From the NCBI RefSeq assembly GCF_030272615.1, contig NC_081405.1:26366272-26430271 (forward strand): DNA of 64,000 nt, written 5' to 3'. A program made the position numbers and the translations under genes. This document shows positions 12,590 to 23,578 of this stretch, one piece after another (position 1 is the first letter of the stretch; each line of letters starts with the position of its first letter). Source of the DNA: Cryptomeria japonica (lineage: Eukaryota; Streptophyta; Pinopsida; Cupressales; Cupressaceae). Under the pieces are notes generated by a model. The model had not been told where the DNA came from. It saw only the letters and a program-made list of their open reading frames with translations, and did not search any database.

Positions 12590-15500
12590 ATGGAGACGAA
12601 TGGAAAGGATGGACCGGCGAGCACACCGGCTATTTTGAACGTACAGGCTATGCGTACAGTTTCGCCATTACTGAGGCCTCAGCAGGCCCGTCTTGCAGTC
12701 GCTCCACAGCCTGCAAGTACACAACATGCTTTTGTTTCTCCGTACCCTGCTTTTGATGCTGCAGAGATCCGGAAAAGGATTCAGCAAAACATTCTTCTCA
12801 GAGCCACAGAACAGTCCAGGAGTTCTGCACTGCCTGGGGCTCGAAACCCTAATGCTGAATTCCATACGCAAGGTACTACTGATAAATTCCCTTTTGAAAA
12901 AACTAATTTGGACGCGTTTTGTAATTGGAAGGGTAGTGTAAATACGTTAAAGGAGCCCTTCTATGTTGAAACGGCCATTAAAACCACCGCTCCCAAGTCA
13001 TCTGATCCGTGTTGGTTCCCGGTTTTTAATAAGGAACAATCGGTCTGCAGTCAGACCCCCTGGGTAGTGCACCCTCAAGCAGATATGCATTTAAATTCTC
13101 AGATGGTTTATGATAGTCGGGGTCGTGTGACTCTTGATAAGTTCAGAGTAAATGGTGATCAAATCCCTGCAACTGTTAAACATGACTGCCCTTCACAGAA
13201 CATTCCTCATACACAGCACTTCTTCAAATCCAATGCCAGTGTACCACGTGTACATGAGGAGAATCCGATTTATAGTGAACAGTTGCAAAGGGGTATCAGC
13301 CATAGCGATCCGTTTCGGCAGCACCCCTCAGATTTGAAACAACATGCTATGCTTTATATGCACAACAAGGTAGCTGGAGGAAACATGGAGGCTACAGATT
13401 TGAATTCATCAACTGTCATGCTTGATAGTCAAGGCAATATAGATATAGTGTCAGAAGGAGTAATCGAGGCCACAAATATGGAACTAAATAGCATGCCCTC
13501 TAATCCCAAAATCACAGAATCCGAAGGAAATATTAAGCCTCCAAACTTGTATCTCCGTGCCATGCCTGATAATCGAGAAAATACTCAACCTGATGGAAAC
13601 ACTAATTCTGCAAGTTTGTATCAAGAAAACACAGAATCTGAGAGAAAAATTGAAGGTGAAAATCAGAACATTCAAATTCCCTCTAATAGTTGCAGACAAC
13701 TTATGGAAGCCAACACACCGATCATAGAGACACCTGTCAAATTTAATAACTATTTACCAGTACCAGTTATACCCAAGGCGGAATATATCCCTGATTATAG
13801 TACTCCCAAGCCGCCTGGAGAATATGGTGCTAGGCCAGTTCATTCTTCAAGCTTGTATTCAGGCAATCTGTCTCTTGTACCCAAAACAGAATATGAAAAT
13901 TCAAGGAGCGTAGCTATCGTACAAAACCACATAGAGAGGGGGAGTACTTCAACACTAATGGTACCTAATATGAATGACCAGGTGGTGCCAACTGCAGATG
14001 AATTGAGGTCTGCTCTTGCGAAGAGTCTGAAACGCTTCAAGGATTTAACTGTGCTCTATCCAGGTTCTTCCACACTTGAGCCTCATGGTAGTCTGTCTAT
14101 GTTCGTGAACACAGAGACCGAAATTGGCAGCAGAAAGCGCAAGCGACCTAGACCCACTAGACCTAGACCAGTGATCCAAAATCCATATCCATCTGTTAAT
14201 GGCAACGACAGGGAATTAGTCATGAGGGCCCTCGTGACATATGATGCATTGAGGCGTCAACTTCAGGATGAAACCAGGCGGCCTGATTTGCAAGCAGGGG
14301 TCTTGATGTTGGATAAAGGATTGGCAGTAAACCGAGACAGAAGGATAGTGGGTGCCATCCCGGGTGTCAACGTGGGTGATCACTTCTATTTTCGGATGGA
14401 GCTCTGCGTGATTGGTTTGCATTGCCCAACTCAGGCCGGCATTGATTATATCACTGCTAAAAACAATGAATGGAATGAGCCTGTTGCTACCAGTATCATT
14501 GCTTCGGGTGGATATGAGGACGACGAGGATGTTAGTGGCGAAGAATTGATTTATACCGGTCACGGAGGAAACAATTATCTATTGGATAGAAAGCAGCCCG
14601 TTGATCAAAAGCTTGAGAGGGGTAATTTTGCCTTGGAACGGAGCAGACACTATCAAATTGAGATTCGAGTGATTCGCGGCATCAAGGATAGCGGGAGTCC
14701 TTCTGGTAAGATTTATATATACGACGGCCTTTATAAAGTTCAAAATTCTTGGTTAGATAGAGGGCGTTCAGGATCTGGGGTCTTTAAGTACAAGCTTATT
14801 AGGACACCAGGCCAACCTGAACTGGGTTCTGTAATTTTGAAGAACGCTAGGAGATGGAAGTTAGATCCTACTTTGAGAGTTGGTCTTGTTCATCCTGATG
14901 TATCCTTGAGGATCGAGAACTTGCCTGTTTGTCTTGTTAATGATGTTGACAATGAAAAAGGGCCACCACATTTTGAGTACATTACTAGTGTTAGATATCC
15001 TGATTTCTTAGTGAGCATTTCTCAGGGATGTGAATGTTTGGGTCAGTGTAGTACAATGCATAACTGCTCCTGTATTCAGAAGAACGGAGGGCAGATGCCC
15101 TACAATGCTAATGGTGTTCTTATCAAGGGGAAGCCTTTGGTTTATGAGTGTGGCAATCACTGCAAATGTCCTCTAAGCTGTTGGAACAGAACAACCCAAA
15201 GGGGGTTGAATGCCCGTTTGGAGATTTTCAGAACTAGAGGTGCTAGTGCTAATGCTAATGGATGGGGTGTGCGGTCTTGGGATCCAATTCCAGCAGGTAG
15301 CTTTATATGTGAATATACAGGTGAAGTTATATACACAGAAGGGATAGATGCAGATCAACAATGCAACGTGGACAGTGAATATATATTTAATCCGAGGAAA
15401 GTTACAGAATGTGGAGATGTCTCTCATATTCTTTGTGAACAGCAGCAAGATGCTTCGTCGATTCTAGTTTGTGCACCAACTCCAGCAAATCTCAATTTTC

Positions 15501-15802
15501 TCATAGATGCCAGCAAAATGGGGAATGTTTCTCGTTTCATAAATCATGGTAGTTTTCCTAATGCTAATGTCTTTGTGCAGTTTGTCTTACACGATCATCT
15601 GGATTGTAGATTCCCTCATGTGATGCTCTTTGCTCTGTATAATATTCCTCCTCTAACCGAGCTGCTGCTTGATTATAAAGAAGAGAAAGTTCTGATTCAG
15701 CCACAAGAAGATGTTTTGATTAAGGCCAAAGAAGAGGCAGACATTGGATCTGCTTTTGAATGTAGTCATAAAGTAGTGAAGATTGAGCCTTCTTATACAT
15801 AA
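12590..15802 (+). CDS. SUVH2/SUVH9-like SRA-SET protein, probably without methyltransferase activity
   Basis: A 1070-residue protein encoded without introns. I chose the ATG at 12590 (METNGKDG); the frame stays open upstream to 12497, but only from a GTG. An SRA/YDG domain (about 585-745) binds methylated DNA; its FRMELCVIGLHCPTQAGIDY stretch and GGYEDDED motif resemble SUVH2/9. The pre-SET (about 790-875) keeps all nine zinc-binding cysteines, starting GCEC at 813-816. The SET domain starts near GWGVRS (891), but the AdoMet-binding NHSC is replaced by N985-H-G-S, the usual DYG is DYK (1028-1030), and the post-SET cysteines are absent. Arabidopsis SUVH2 and SUVH9 also lack post-SET; they act in RNA-directed DNA methylation by recruiting Pol V through the DDR complex. 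A nuclear, non-catalytic reader role is therefore inferred. The N-terminal half is far longer than in the roughly 650-residue Arabidopsis proteins and has degenerate SEGN/TESE repeats (about 296-370). Confidence 0.9.
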   Translation: METNGKDGPASTPAILNVQAMRTVSPLLRPQQARLAVAPQPASTQHAFVSPYPAFDAAEIRKRIQQNILLRATEQSRSSALPGARNPNAEFHTQGTTDKFPFEKTNLDAFCNWKGSVNTLKEPFYVETAIKTTAPKSSDPCWFPVFNKEQSVCSQTPWVVHPQADMHLNSQMVYDSRGRVTLDKFRVNGDQIPATVKHDCPSQNIPHTQHFFKSNASVPRVHEENPIYSEQLQRGISHSDPFRQHPSDLKQHAMLYMHNKVAGGNMEATDLNSSTVMLDSQGNIDIVSEGVIEATNMELNSMPSNPKITESEGNIKPPNLYLRAMPDNRENTQPDGNTNSASLYQENTESERKIEGENQNIQIPSNSCRQLMEANTPIIETPVKFNNYLPVPVIPKAEYIPDYSTPKPPGEYGARPVHSSSLYSGNLSLVPKTEYENSRSVAIVQNHIERGSTSTLMVPNMNDQVVPTADELRSALAKSLKRFKDLTVLYPGSSTLEPHGSLSMFVNTETEIGSRKRKRPRPTRPRPVIQNPYPSVNGNDRELVMRALVTYDALRRQLQDETRRPDLQAGVLMLDKGLAVNRDRRIVGAIPGVNVGDHFYFRMELCVIGLHCPTQAGIDYITAKNNEWNEPVATSIIASGGYEDDEDVSGEELIYTGHGGNNYLLDRKQPVDQKLERGNFALERSRHYQIEIRVIRGIKDSGSPSGKIYIYDGLYKVQNSWLDRGRSGSGVFKYKLIRTPGQPELGSVILKNARRWKLDPTLRVGLVHPDVSLRIENLPVCLVNDVDNEKGPPHFEYITSVRYPDFLVSISQGCECLGQCSTMHNCSCIQKNGGQMPYNANGVLIKGKPLVYECGNHCKCPLSCWNRTTQRGLNARLEIFRTRGASANANGWGVRSWDPIPAGSFICEYTGEVIYTEGIDADQQCNVDSEYIFNPRKVTECGDVSHILCEQQQDASSILVCAPTPANLNFLIDASKMGNVSRFINHGSFPNANVFVQFVLHDHLDCRFPHVMLFALYNIPPLTELLLDYKEEKVLIQPQEDVLIKAKEEADIGSAFECSHKVVKIEPSYT

Positions 15803-17533
15803 TATCATCAAGGGTACTGTGTTTTGTTTATCCTATTTTTTGATTGCTTAGATATGTTCTTCAGTATAATGAATCACTCCAAGAAATATAGCCAAATAAT
15901 CTCTACTTCAACTCAAATAACCACGAGAAAGTTAAAAACACTCATATCTATGATTTAATCTTTAGATCATACGCACAATTTAAATGCAAAAGATATGCAT
16001 ATGGTGGGAATCCTTATGATCTGATTGTGCTCTACATTAATATTGAATCTTTCTCTCTCTATCCTGAGCTGCCATGTTTGTTTTCCAACCCTACCAGCGG
16101 ACTTCATGTATAGAGGGCACTCTGAGATTTTAGAATACAGAGTCTGTTTGATGTGATATACATCTGGACTTCTGAAATTTACCAGGGAACCCAACCGGAC
16201 CAAGTATGTGGTGCATTTCCTTCATTTTTAAGAATGGTGTGCAATCTTTGTCTAATTCATAATAGTCATTTCACTAAAAGATTCCATTAAGAGACTTACG
16301 ATTTGACAGTCCATAATTATTAATTTGGAAAAAGTGCTTCTGGAACAGACCTGTGAAAACCTTAAAAGAAAACATCAACACCGTGTGATCCAGTATGAGG
16401 ATGGTTTTTAAATAAGTATTCATACACATCTTATTCACAAACGTTTTTCCGATTTGGCTTTAAATTGTCTATTAAGAAACATATGTAACTCAGAATTCAG
16501 TAGTTTTTAATTATAAATTGCTAATCCTCTTAGGCAGAGGTCCCATGCAGGGGACTGCAGCCTGTAACTTTAATGACGAGCGGGTTGTTTCAATTTTGTT
16601 TTTTTAACAATTTTCTAACTTTACCCAGAAATAGGAAGCGGGTAAAGTGGGAAATGAAAAAGAGAGTCTGGAGGTTTCCCACGCTACCTCTTTTCTATGA
16701 AGATATTTTGCCTTCCGGCTATAATAAATGATCAAATTACGTATAAACCAGTTTTGCCAGAAGTTTCAGAGCATAGGTTAGAATCGCTCTTATGTTTGGC
16801 AGGAAGATATTTTTACAAATGATCTTTTAATTTGATCAAATTTCCACAATCTCATCTCACTGATTTAATGTTGCAGTTATATCCTAAAATGTTGCAGGGG
16901 ATTTAATTATGCATGACATGGATCGCTTTTATTGCAAATTGCTCTTGAAACTAACATGCCTCCTTTTACAGGAAAATCAGTAATTCACTCTAAATTTGCT
17001 CCTGAAATTGCTGCTCTATGCCTGCAGAAAATTTAGTTACCCATTTCCAGAAGACCACTGATTCCAAAACTACCACTGATTCCAAAATTATAGATATCAC
17101 AAATTAACAAGGATCGAGATTTCTACAACCTATAATCTTTATACCCCAATCCATAATTTCTAGAGGTTTAGAAAATAGAAAATAATTTGGAGTTTTTGGC
17201 TCACAGTTGTGATTATTGAGAAGTATATTTTTAGGAGTTAATAATTATGATTTAATATAGATTTTATGAGATATTTTCACAATCCATAAGAATTGAGATT
17301 TTCACAATCAATAATCTTTACCACAATCTATAATCTATGATGTCTTTTTTTGTGGCAGCTGTGATCTTCACCACAATCTAGTCTTTAGAGGTTTAGAAAA
17401 TAGATACTAGAAAATAATTTGCCAGTCTTTCTAAATTAGAAATTAGAAAATAGAAAATAAAGAAATTAGAAAATAGAAAATAGTTTGGAGGATAGAGACA
17501 CTTGAATGATGTTTATTGTGGCAGCTGTGATTA
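15803..17533. other. 3' flank of the SUVH gene and AT-rich intergenic DNA
   Basis: Contains the presumed 3'UTR; no single polyadenylation signal stands out. From about 17090 the words TTTAGAAAATA-ATTTGGAG and CACAATCCATAA recur many times (17110-17500, continuing at 18065-18260), forming a degenerate short-period repeat. No other gene seen. Confidence 0.5.
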
Positions 17534-17866
17534 GGGGAAAGGACCCAGTAGTTGAGCATGTACCAATTGTTGTGAGGGTTGTTGATATCTTTTGTTCCAA
17601 AAATTGAACAAATAAAATCTATTGTTTGAAACAAAAAATATCAATTTTTGTTAGGAAATGTACCAACAGTTGTTAGGAAATGTACTAATAGTTGTTAAGA
17701 AATGTACTAATATTGTAAAAAGTAACCAATCAGATGTCAGCTACACAGCTATTGGGGTCTCTTTTGCCAAGTAAGTTGCTGTAAAACAATCAGAGTGATT
17801 TGAAATTTCCAAGTAGGATTTTGAGAAGCGTGAAGTTAGGGTGCACAACTACTGGGTCCTTTCCCC
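17534..17866. mobile_element. MITE with 21-bp perfect terminal inverted repeats
   Basis: Left end 17534-17554 (GGGGAAAGGACCCAGTAGTT+G) and right end 17846-17866 are exact reverse complements. TA flanks both sides (17532-17533 and 17867-17868), a Tc1/mariner-type target duplication. The 333-bp interior has no transposase. Size, TIR and TA flank fit a MITE, although the TIR is not the classical Stowaway sequence. The right end lies inside a later 111-bp duplication. Confidence 0.7.
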
Positions 17867-18067
17867 TATTTATTGAATATATTTATGAGCTATAAGTTAA
17901 TAATTATCATTTCAATATGGATTTGTATGGAACTTAAAACATAGAATCCGAGAGATCAACTACTGGGTCCTTTCCCCTATTTATTGAATATATTTATGAG
18001 CTATAAGTTAATAATTATCATTTCAATATGGATTTGTATGGAACTTAAAACATAGAATCCGAGAGAT
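17846..18067. repeat. 111-bp tandem duplication
   Basis: 17846-17956 and 17957-18067 appear identical by eye. The duplicated block starts exactly at the inner edge of the MITE right terminal repeat, so the window now has two right ends (17846-17866 and 17957-17977) for one left end. Confidence 0.9.
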
Positions 18068-20698
18068 TTAGAAAATAATTTGGAAGAAACGGATTTTGAT
18101 CAAAGTTTTGGGTGACAGTTGAGATTTCCACAATCCATAAGAGATTTAGAAAATAATTTGGGGGAAGAGATTTTTGATCAATCTTTTTAGAAAATGTTGA
18201 CATTTCCACAATCCATAAATTGTTAGAAAGATTTAGAAAATAATTTGGAGGAAAGAGATTTTTGAATTGATGGTTTATGTCATAGTTGTGATTATTTTTG
18301 GAAGTAATACATGATTATGATTCAATTACGGATTTGTGTTGCACTTAAAATATCATATTTATAATAAATAAGTAAATAGAAATAGAAATTAGGGAAGTTT
18401 TTTTAATATAAAAGTAAAAAAATATTAAAACAATAACTAATTAGAAAGAAAAAAATTAAATTAATAGTACATTCTTTAATGCACTTTTCTTAGAAAGGTT
18501 CATTAAAAATGATTCATGGAACATCAATGAAGAAGTTGAGAAATACAACTTCAGAGATCCTAAGAACATCTACAAGCAAAATACCTGTCACGACGAGAAG
18601 AATGGAAGCAAAAAAACAATAATGACTAAAAAGAAAAAAATTATCATTCAGAGGGAATAAAATAAAAAGTACAATACAATCCTTATAAAAGGAAAGGAGA
18701 ATATGCAACCCTTAAAAAACCCTAAAGGGATAAAGTGTATTTTCAATAATACCTACAATATTATTAAATGCTTAAGTTTAGCTTAAACGTATAGTATAAT
18801 AGACTAATAATTAAATAAATAATTATTAGCCACAACATGATAACTCTAACACCCCTTAAGATGAATTAAGATGAATTTAGGGAGTAGCTAAAAACAACTA
18901 AGGACTAAGAAATGCATGTAAACAAAATGCATGAAAGTAACAATGGGTCCCGACAACTAGGCCTAATGAGGTACCCAAGTACAAAAGATATTTGTAAAGC
19001 AGAGAAATAGAGAAAACCTCATGGGAAAAAACTCTACTCCAACACAAGATAAAGGCTAGTGAAAGACTGAAGAAGCCTCCAAACTAGAGAATGTTCTAGA
19101 AAACATGAACAAAGGATGAACATGAAGAACAACACTGAAGCATGAAGTTGCAAACATTGTCGAAGAATAACTATCTATCCGAAGAACCTCCACTGGAATA
19201 GAAGATGATCAGGTAGAGAAGACTGTAATCTGCATGAGTGCCTTCAAATAACACTACTCGAATCAAATGGCAAACAAAGGCAAACAACTGATCTCGAAGA
19301 TATAGATGGTAAAAAAACCAAAGTTTGAAGCCCTGATCAATTGAAGATGGAAGGCTGCCTCAAAAAATAGGAATGAAAGAGTATCCATATGGTAAATGAT
19401 CCATCTCACCAAAATGCATAGGTAACTAGCCACTGCATCCGCTTAGTACATAACGAACCAAGGAAGCATTAGAACCAACAACCAACAGGAACCCCCTGTT
19501 GACATTTTGATGATGTTTTGATTGTCATTGATGGACACACTTTCCTGATGTATGAGTTATGCTCATCCGGTAATTGTTCCAACTGGTATTGTGTATTATT
19601 GAATGAATAGTCTTTAGACTATCGATATTTTGCAGAAGATGGTTTACCGGTCATAGATTGACTGAAGATCCCAAGCGGTATGAAGACCCTAAGCGGTTCG
19701 AGGATCTCAAGCGGTACGAAGGACCCAAGCGGTAGTTAACTTTTGATCGGAACACTACGATCTTCCAGTCTTCATTTTTGACAATCGATAATCGGTATAT
19801 TGTATTAACCGGCATATATCTGTGATGAGTTACCAACCGGTATTACTGTAATGTGTGATGAGTTATCATCCACCGACACTTTGGCAGTGTGTTTGTGCCA
19901 CGTTAGCAAAATATGTCTAGATGCACTGTACCTAGGAACTTGTAGTCTAATTCTATTGGACCGACATGAAATCAGATTCCTTTATAAGGACATCATGTCT
20001 AGGGTTTGCGTGTGTGAGATATAGAATAGAAAAGGTTATGTGCGATCATTGAAGAGAAGATCAGGTCTATGTGAAGAGATAAAGTGTGGAGATATTGAAG
20101 ATTGAAGTAATGCTGAAATGCATTAATAATGAGCTGTCAATGATCTAATTAAGCATAATGTGCTATTATCTAGATCATTCACTTGTTGATTACTAATATC
20201 TTCGACAAGTTTGAAACCCTTAACGGGGTAGGCCCAGCAAAACTTTTGTAAATCCTCTAACAAGGTGGTTCACAACTGTGGATCTGAAATCCTTTAACAA
20301 GGTAATCTTTAACAGGACTTATCTCCTAACAGAGATCTAGATTCCTAATAGGATCTATTCTGGTGAAGAACATTGTATGATCTTAACCGGTTTGGTTACT
20401 ATTCTGCAGATAGTTACTTGTGAGTTTCTGCTCACCGTGGTTTTTCCCATTTGGGTTTCCACGTCAAATATCTTGTGTTATGGTGATTGTGCTTTTGTGG
20501 GTGAATGCTTTGTTTTCTATTTGGTTTGCACTTATCTTAAACCGGTTTATTAGTGAATCTGTTGCACCGGTTATCTGCTAAACTGTTTAAAAGATTGATT
20601 ACAGTATTTATTGGTATACTAATTCACCCCCCCTCTTAGTATTCATCAATTGGTATCAGAGCCAACCTTTCTATAAGTCTAACCACTTGGAAGGAGAT

Positions 20699-22388
20699 AT
20701 GGGGGAATACAATGTGAGGGAACTTACTCATCGTCTCATTCAGACTGAGAGAGCCTATGATGAACTCAAAGTCAAGTATAAAACCTCTTTGGCCAAGAGA
20801 AGGGAGTTGTTAGGGTTTCAAGCATATCTGAAGCAAATATGAACTAACGATTATATGCAGATTTAAATACAAAAGATAAAGGAATAAAATAGGACACAGA
20901 TAACACAAAGATTTAATGCGGTTCACCCAAAATGGGTTACGTCCACCATACACAGTCGTCCAATCTTTCTTATTATCCAACAAAAATAGTACATCAACAT
21001 TACAATGCCTTAAGCATCCCAGCCACTTATAACATGCGTTTTTAGGGCAACAAACAAAGTCGGCCATTTTAGGGTTTTATTACAATGTCAGTTTTCATCA
21101 ACAAAAACGACAAATTTTTACTTTGCTGATCAGTCACCACATTTCAACAAGAGCATGCTAAGAAACTAATGGAACTCACTGAAAATAGCTCTTCTGATGA
21201 TCCCTCACTCATCGTCTCATTCAGACTGAGAGAGCTTATGATGAACTCAAAGTCAAGTATAAAGCCTCTTTGGCAAAGAGAAGAGAGCATGCTGAGAAAC
21301 TGATGGAACTCACTGAAAATAGCTCTTCTGATGAAGTAGACATGGATGCCCTAGTTGAAGAAGTTGAAAAACTGAATGAATCTAAAACCAACCTGAGAAG
21401 AGAGTTGGAAGGACTGACTATCAGAATGTGTCAAGAGCTTGAGAATAGAAGGAAAGCTGAAGATCTAGTAAAAGACAAAGATCATAAGATCTCCAAGCTG
21501 AAGCAAGAAATCAGTACCCTTACCACTCATCTCCAAGAGAGTAAAGTGGAAAAAGAAGAAATGCAAGGTGAAATAAACATGGCTATTTCTAAGAATGCAA
21601 CCTTGATGGAATCCAATGTTGCTATTTCCAAGGAACTTACTAAGTCAAAGAAAATACTTGCCAAATTCAATCAGAGTACTGCTAAGCTAGAGCAAAATCT
21701 AGAATCGGCAAAGCCAGTAAAGAATACCACTGGACTTGGTTTCTCTAGGTATGAGGAAGGTGAGACCTCTGGAACAAAAGCTGAAACATCAAAGAAGCAA
21801 CCGACATCCAAGGATAAAGGTAAGCAAAAATTTAAACTTGTTTGCTTTAATTGTCTCAAAGAAGGACATACTACCAATGTGTGTAGAAGCAAGGCCTACA
21901 ACAATTTTCCTTATTTTCAAAACAATATGCCTAGATCCAATAGATTCAATGGAAACTGTTATGCATGCAACAAGTTTGGGCATAGAGCATTTGAATGCAG
22001 GTTAGTTTTGCACAACACTGAGAGATATCCTCCAAGGACTCAAGGAGTTATTCCGAAACTTTCTGTGAACCGGAATCCCAACCGGTACAATACCTATGAC
22101 CATCGGTTGGTCGGTTATCAAGCGGCAACTAGTTGGAGAGCAACTTGTTTAATTTGTCGTGGTAGCGATCACACTGCTGCAACATGAAGAAGGAAGAATG
22201 GAAGTATGAATAACGAACCATGGAGAACACCTGGAATGGTATGCTATTATTGCAACAAACCAGGACACACTGCCAGAACTTGCAGACTGAGAAAGAACCT
22301 ATCGGGTGATATACCGATTACTCCAGAAGGGAAGATTGATGTTGAAACTGTTCAGGGGGAAATGAATAAAACTTGGAAAAAGAAATAA
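20699..22388 (+). pseudogene. TE-D ORF1: coiled-coil protein with CCHC zinc knuckles (Gag-like), broken
   Basis: The frame starts at ATG 20699 (MGEYNVREL...), is cut at 20807 by a 342-bp solo LTR, and resumes around 21150. The main open part, 21270-22187, begins with about 150 residues of Lys/Glu-rich heptad sequence predicting a long coiled coil. Zinc knuckles follow: CFNCLKEGHTTNVC and CYACNKFGHRAFEC, then a degenerate one (CLICRGSDH). A stop at 22187 separates CYYCNKPGHTARTC in 22206-22388. Such architecture fits an RNA-binding, Gag-like structural protein, but no copia Gag domain is recognised. About 140 bp of the coil is duplicated (first copy split by the solo LTR, second 21206-21334). 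It matches TE-E ORF1 in design. Confidence 0.7.
20808..21149 (-). mobile_element. 342-bp solo LTR inserted in TE-D ORF1
   Basis: The insert runs TGTTAGGG...TTTCAACA. Its flanks GGAGT (20803-20807) and AGAGC (21150-21154) are compatible with a diverged target duplication. The intact second copy of the duplicated ORF (around 21285) shows the uninterrupted site, which proves an insertion. A 'gcggttcacccaaaatgggttacgtccacc' block on the plus strand is the complement of the usual LTR 'gtggacgtaaccca...gtgaacc' text, indicating minus orientation. Confidence 0.75.
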
Positions 22389-22883
22389 GAAAAGTCATAG
22401 GATGAACCTGCTTCTGCACCTAGTGTGGAAGTCTTTGAATCGACAAACTGAGCTTCAGAAAAGCTTAGGGGGAACATATCGGTGAAATATTTCGAACCCT
22501 CGGTTTATATCAGTAAAGACCTTTACTGATATATGTTACTTGTCAGTCGACAGAAGATCTGAAGCGGTAAAAGGTAAAATTAGGGTTTGTACCATAGCAG
22601 TGATGCATTTATTATGGTCGGTGAGAGTTTGTTTAAAAGGGTTTTCGTTGTCATTTTCACTTATCTGTTTACGAAAGAAGAATCTTCAAGAGCAGAGCAA
22701 CCAGAGCAATTTGTTTAGCATTTGGAGAAATCGTGTGCGAAATCTTGCAATCATCTTCAAGCAATTAGTGAAGAACACTAAGCGGTGAACTAGCAACCGA
22801 AGTGGTGAACTGTGCGCGATATTGGAAAACCTAAATTTTAGATTGAGAAGGTATTTTTCGAAATTCTTTCTTATCATTTGGTT

Positions 22884-23578
22884 ATGGCTTCTACATCGCA
22901 TTCTAGTTCTAGTGCATCTGAAGATACACCTGAGTTTCTTCAAAAGAAAATGAGATACAATGCCCTATCTCAAATTCTTGCCGAAGTTATTGTCGAGGAA
23001 GATATTTCACGGTATATAGATTGTAAGTTGGAAGACCTAAGATCCCTAGTAGTTCACTCCCAGCTAAGTCTGTTATGTGGAGATGACAAGAAGATCAAAC
23101 TAGAGTATAGCATCCTCGAGAAGACGAAACTACACAATGCAGTATACTTTCTGTAATAATTTACAGAAGAACATATTCGCATTATCCTCAGCGGAGTGCA
23201 TGGTGACAAAATGTATCTCGAGTGAACCCATGACATCACACTGGAAGCAATTCATGCCATCACCAGATTCTGCAATGTTGGAGAAGTACCAGCTCTACGG
23301 AAGGTCACCAAAACTAAAATGACAGAGCTCACCGGTTCTGTGAGTGACCAACGACCGTCAACACCATTAAAGATGATCTGGTAAAATATGCTTGCATGGT
23401 GATTGGTTACAGGATATTTTATGCTAGCAGAATGAATTTTGTCCCTACTGCTGCGGTGAATGCTGCTTACAGGATGATCAAGGAAGATACTAAATTTGAC
23501 CTTTGTACCTATTTACATAAGCAATTGTTGGTGAATCTGAAATCCATCAAACAGGAAGATACTTGCAGAGGCCGTTGA
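22884..23578 (+). pseudogene. TE-D ORF2 N-terminal part (unknown retroelement protein), broken
   Basis: The frame starts at ATG 22884 (MASTSHSSSSASEDTPEF), runs to a stop at 23156, and continues in other frames, notably 23396-23578 (GYRIFYASRMNF...). Two stretches align with TE-E ORF2: EVIVEEDISRYIDCKLEDL against VVFAEDPKIYIHCHIEEL, and MIKEDTKFDLCTYLHKQLL against MVKDNVKIDVCEWLKDELI. This shows that both elements encode the same second protein. The function is unknown, and no polymerase, protease or integrase motif is visible. The C-terminal two thirds are missing because the element is truncated. Confidence 0.6.
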
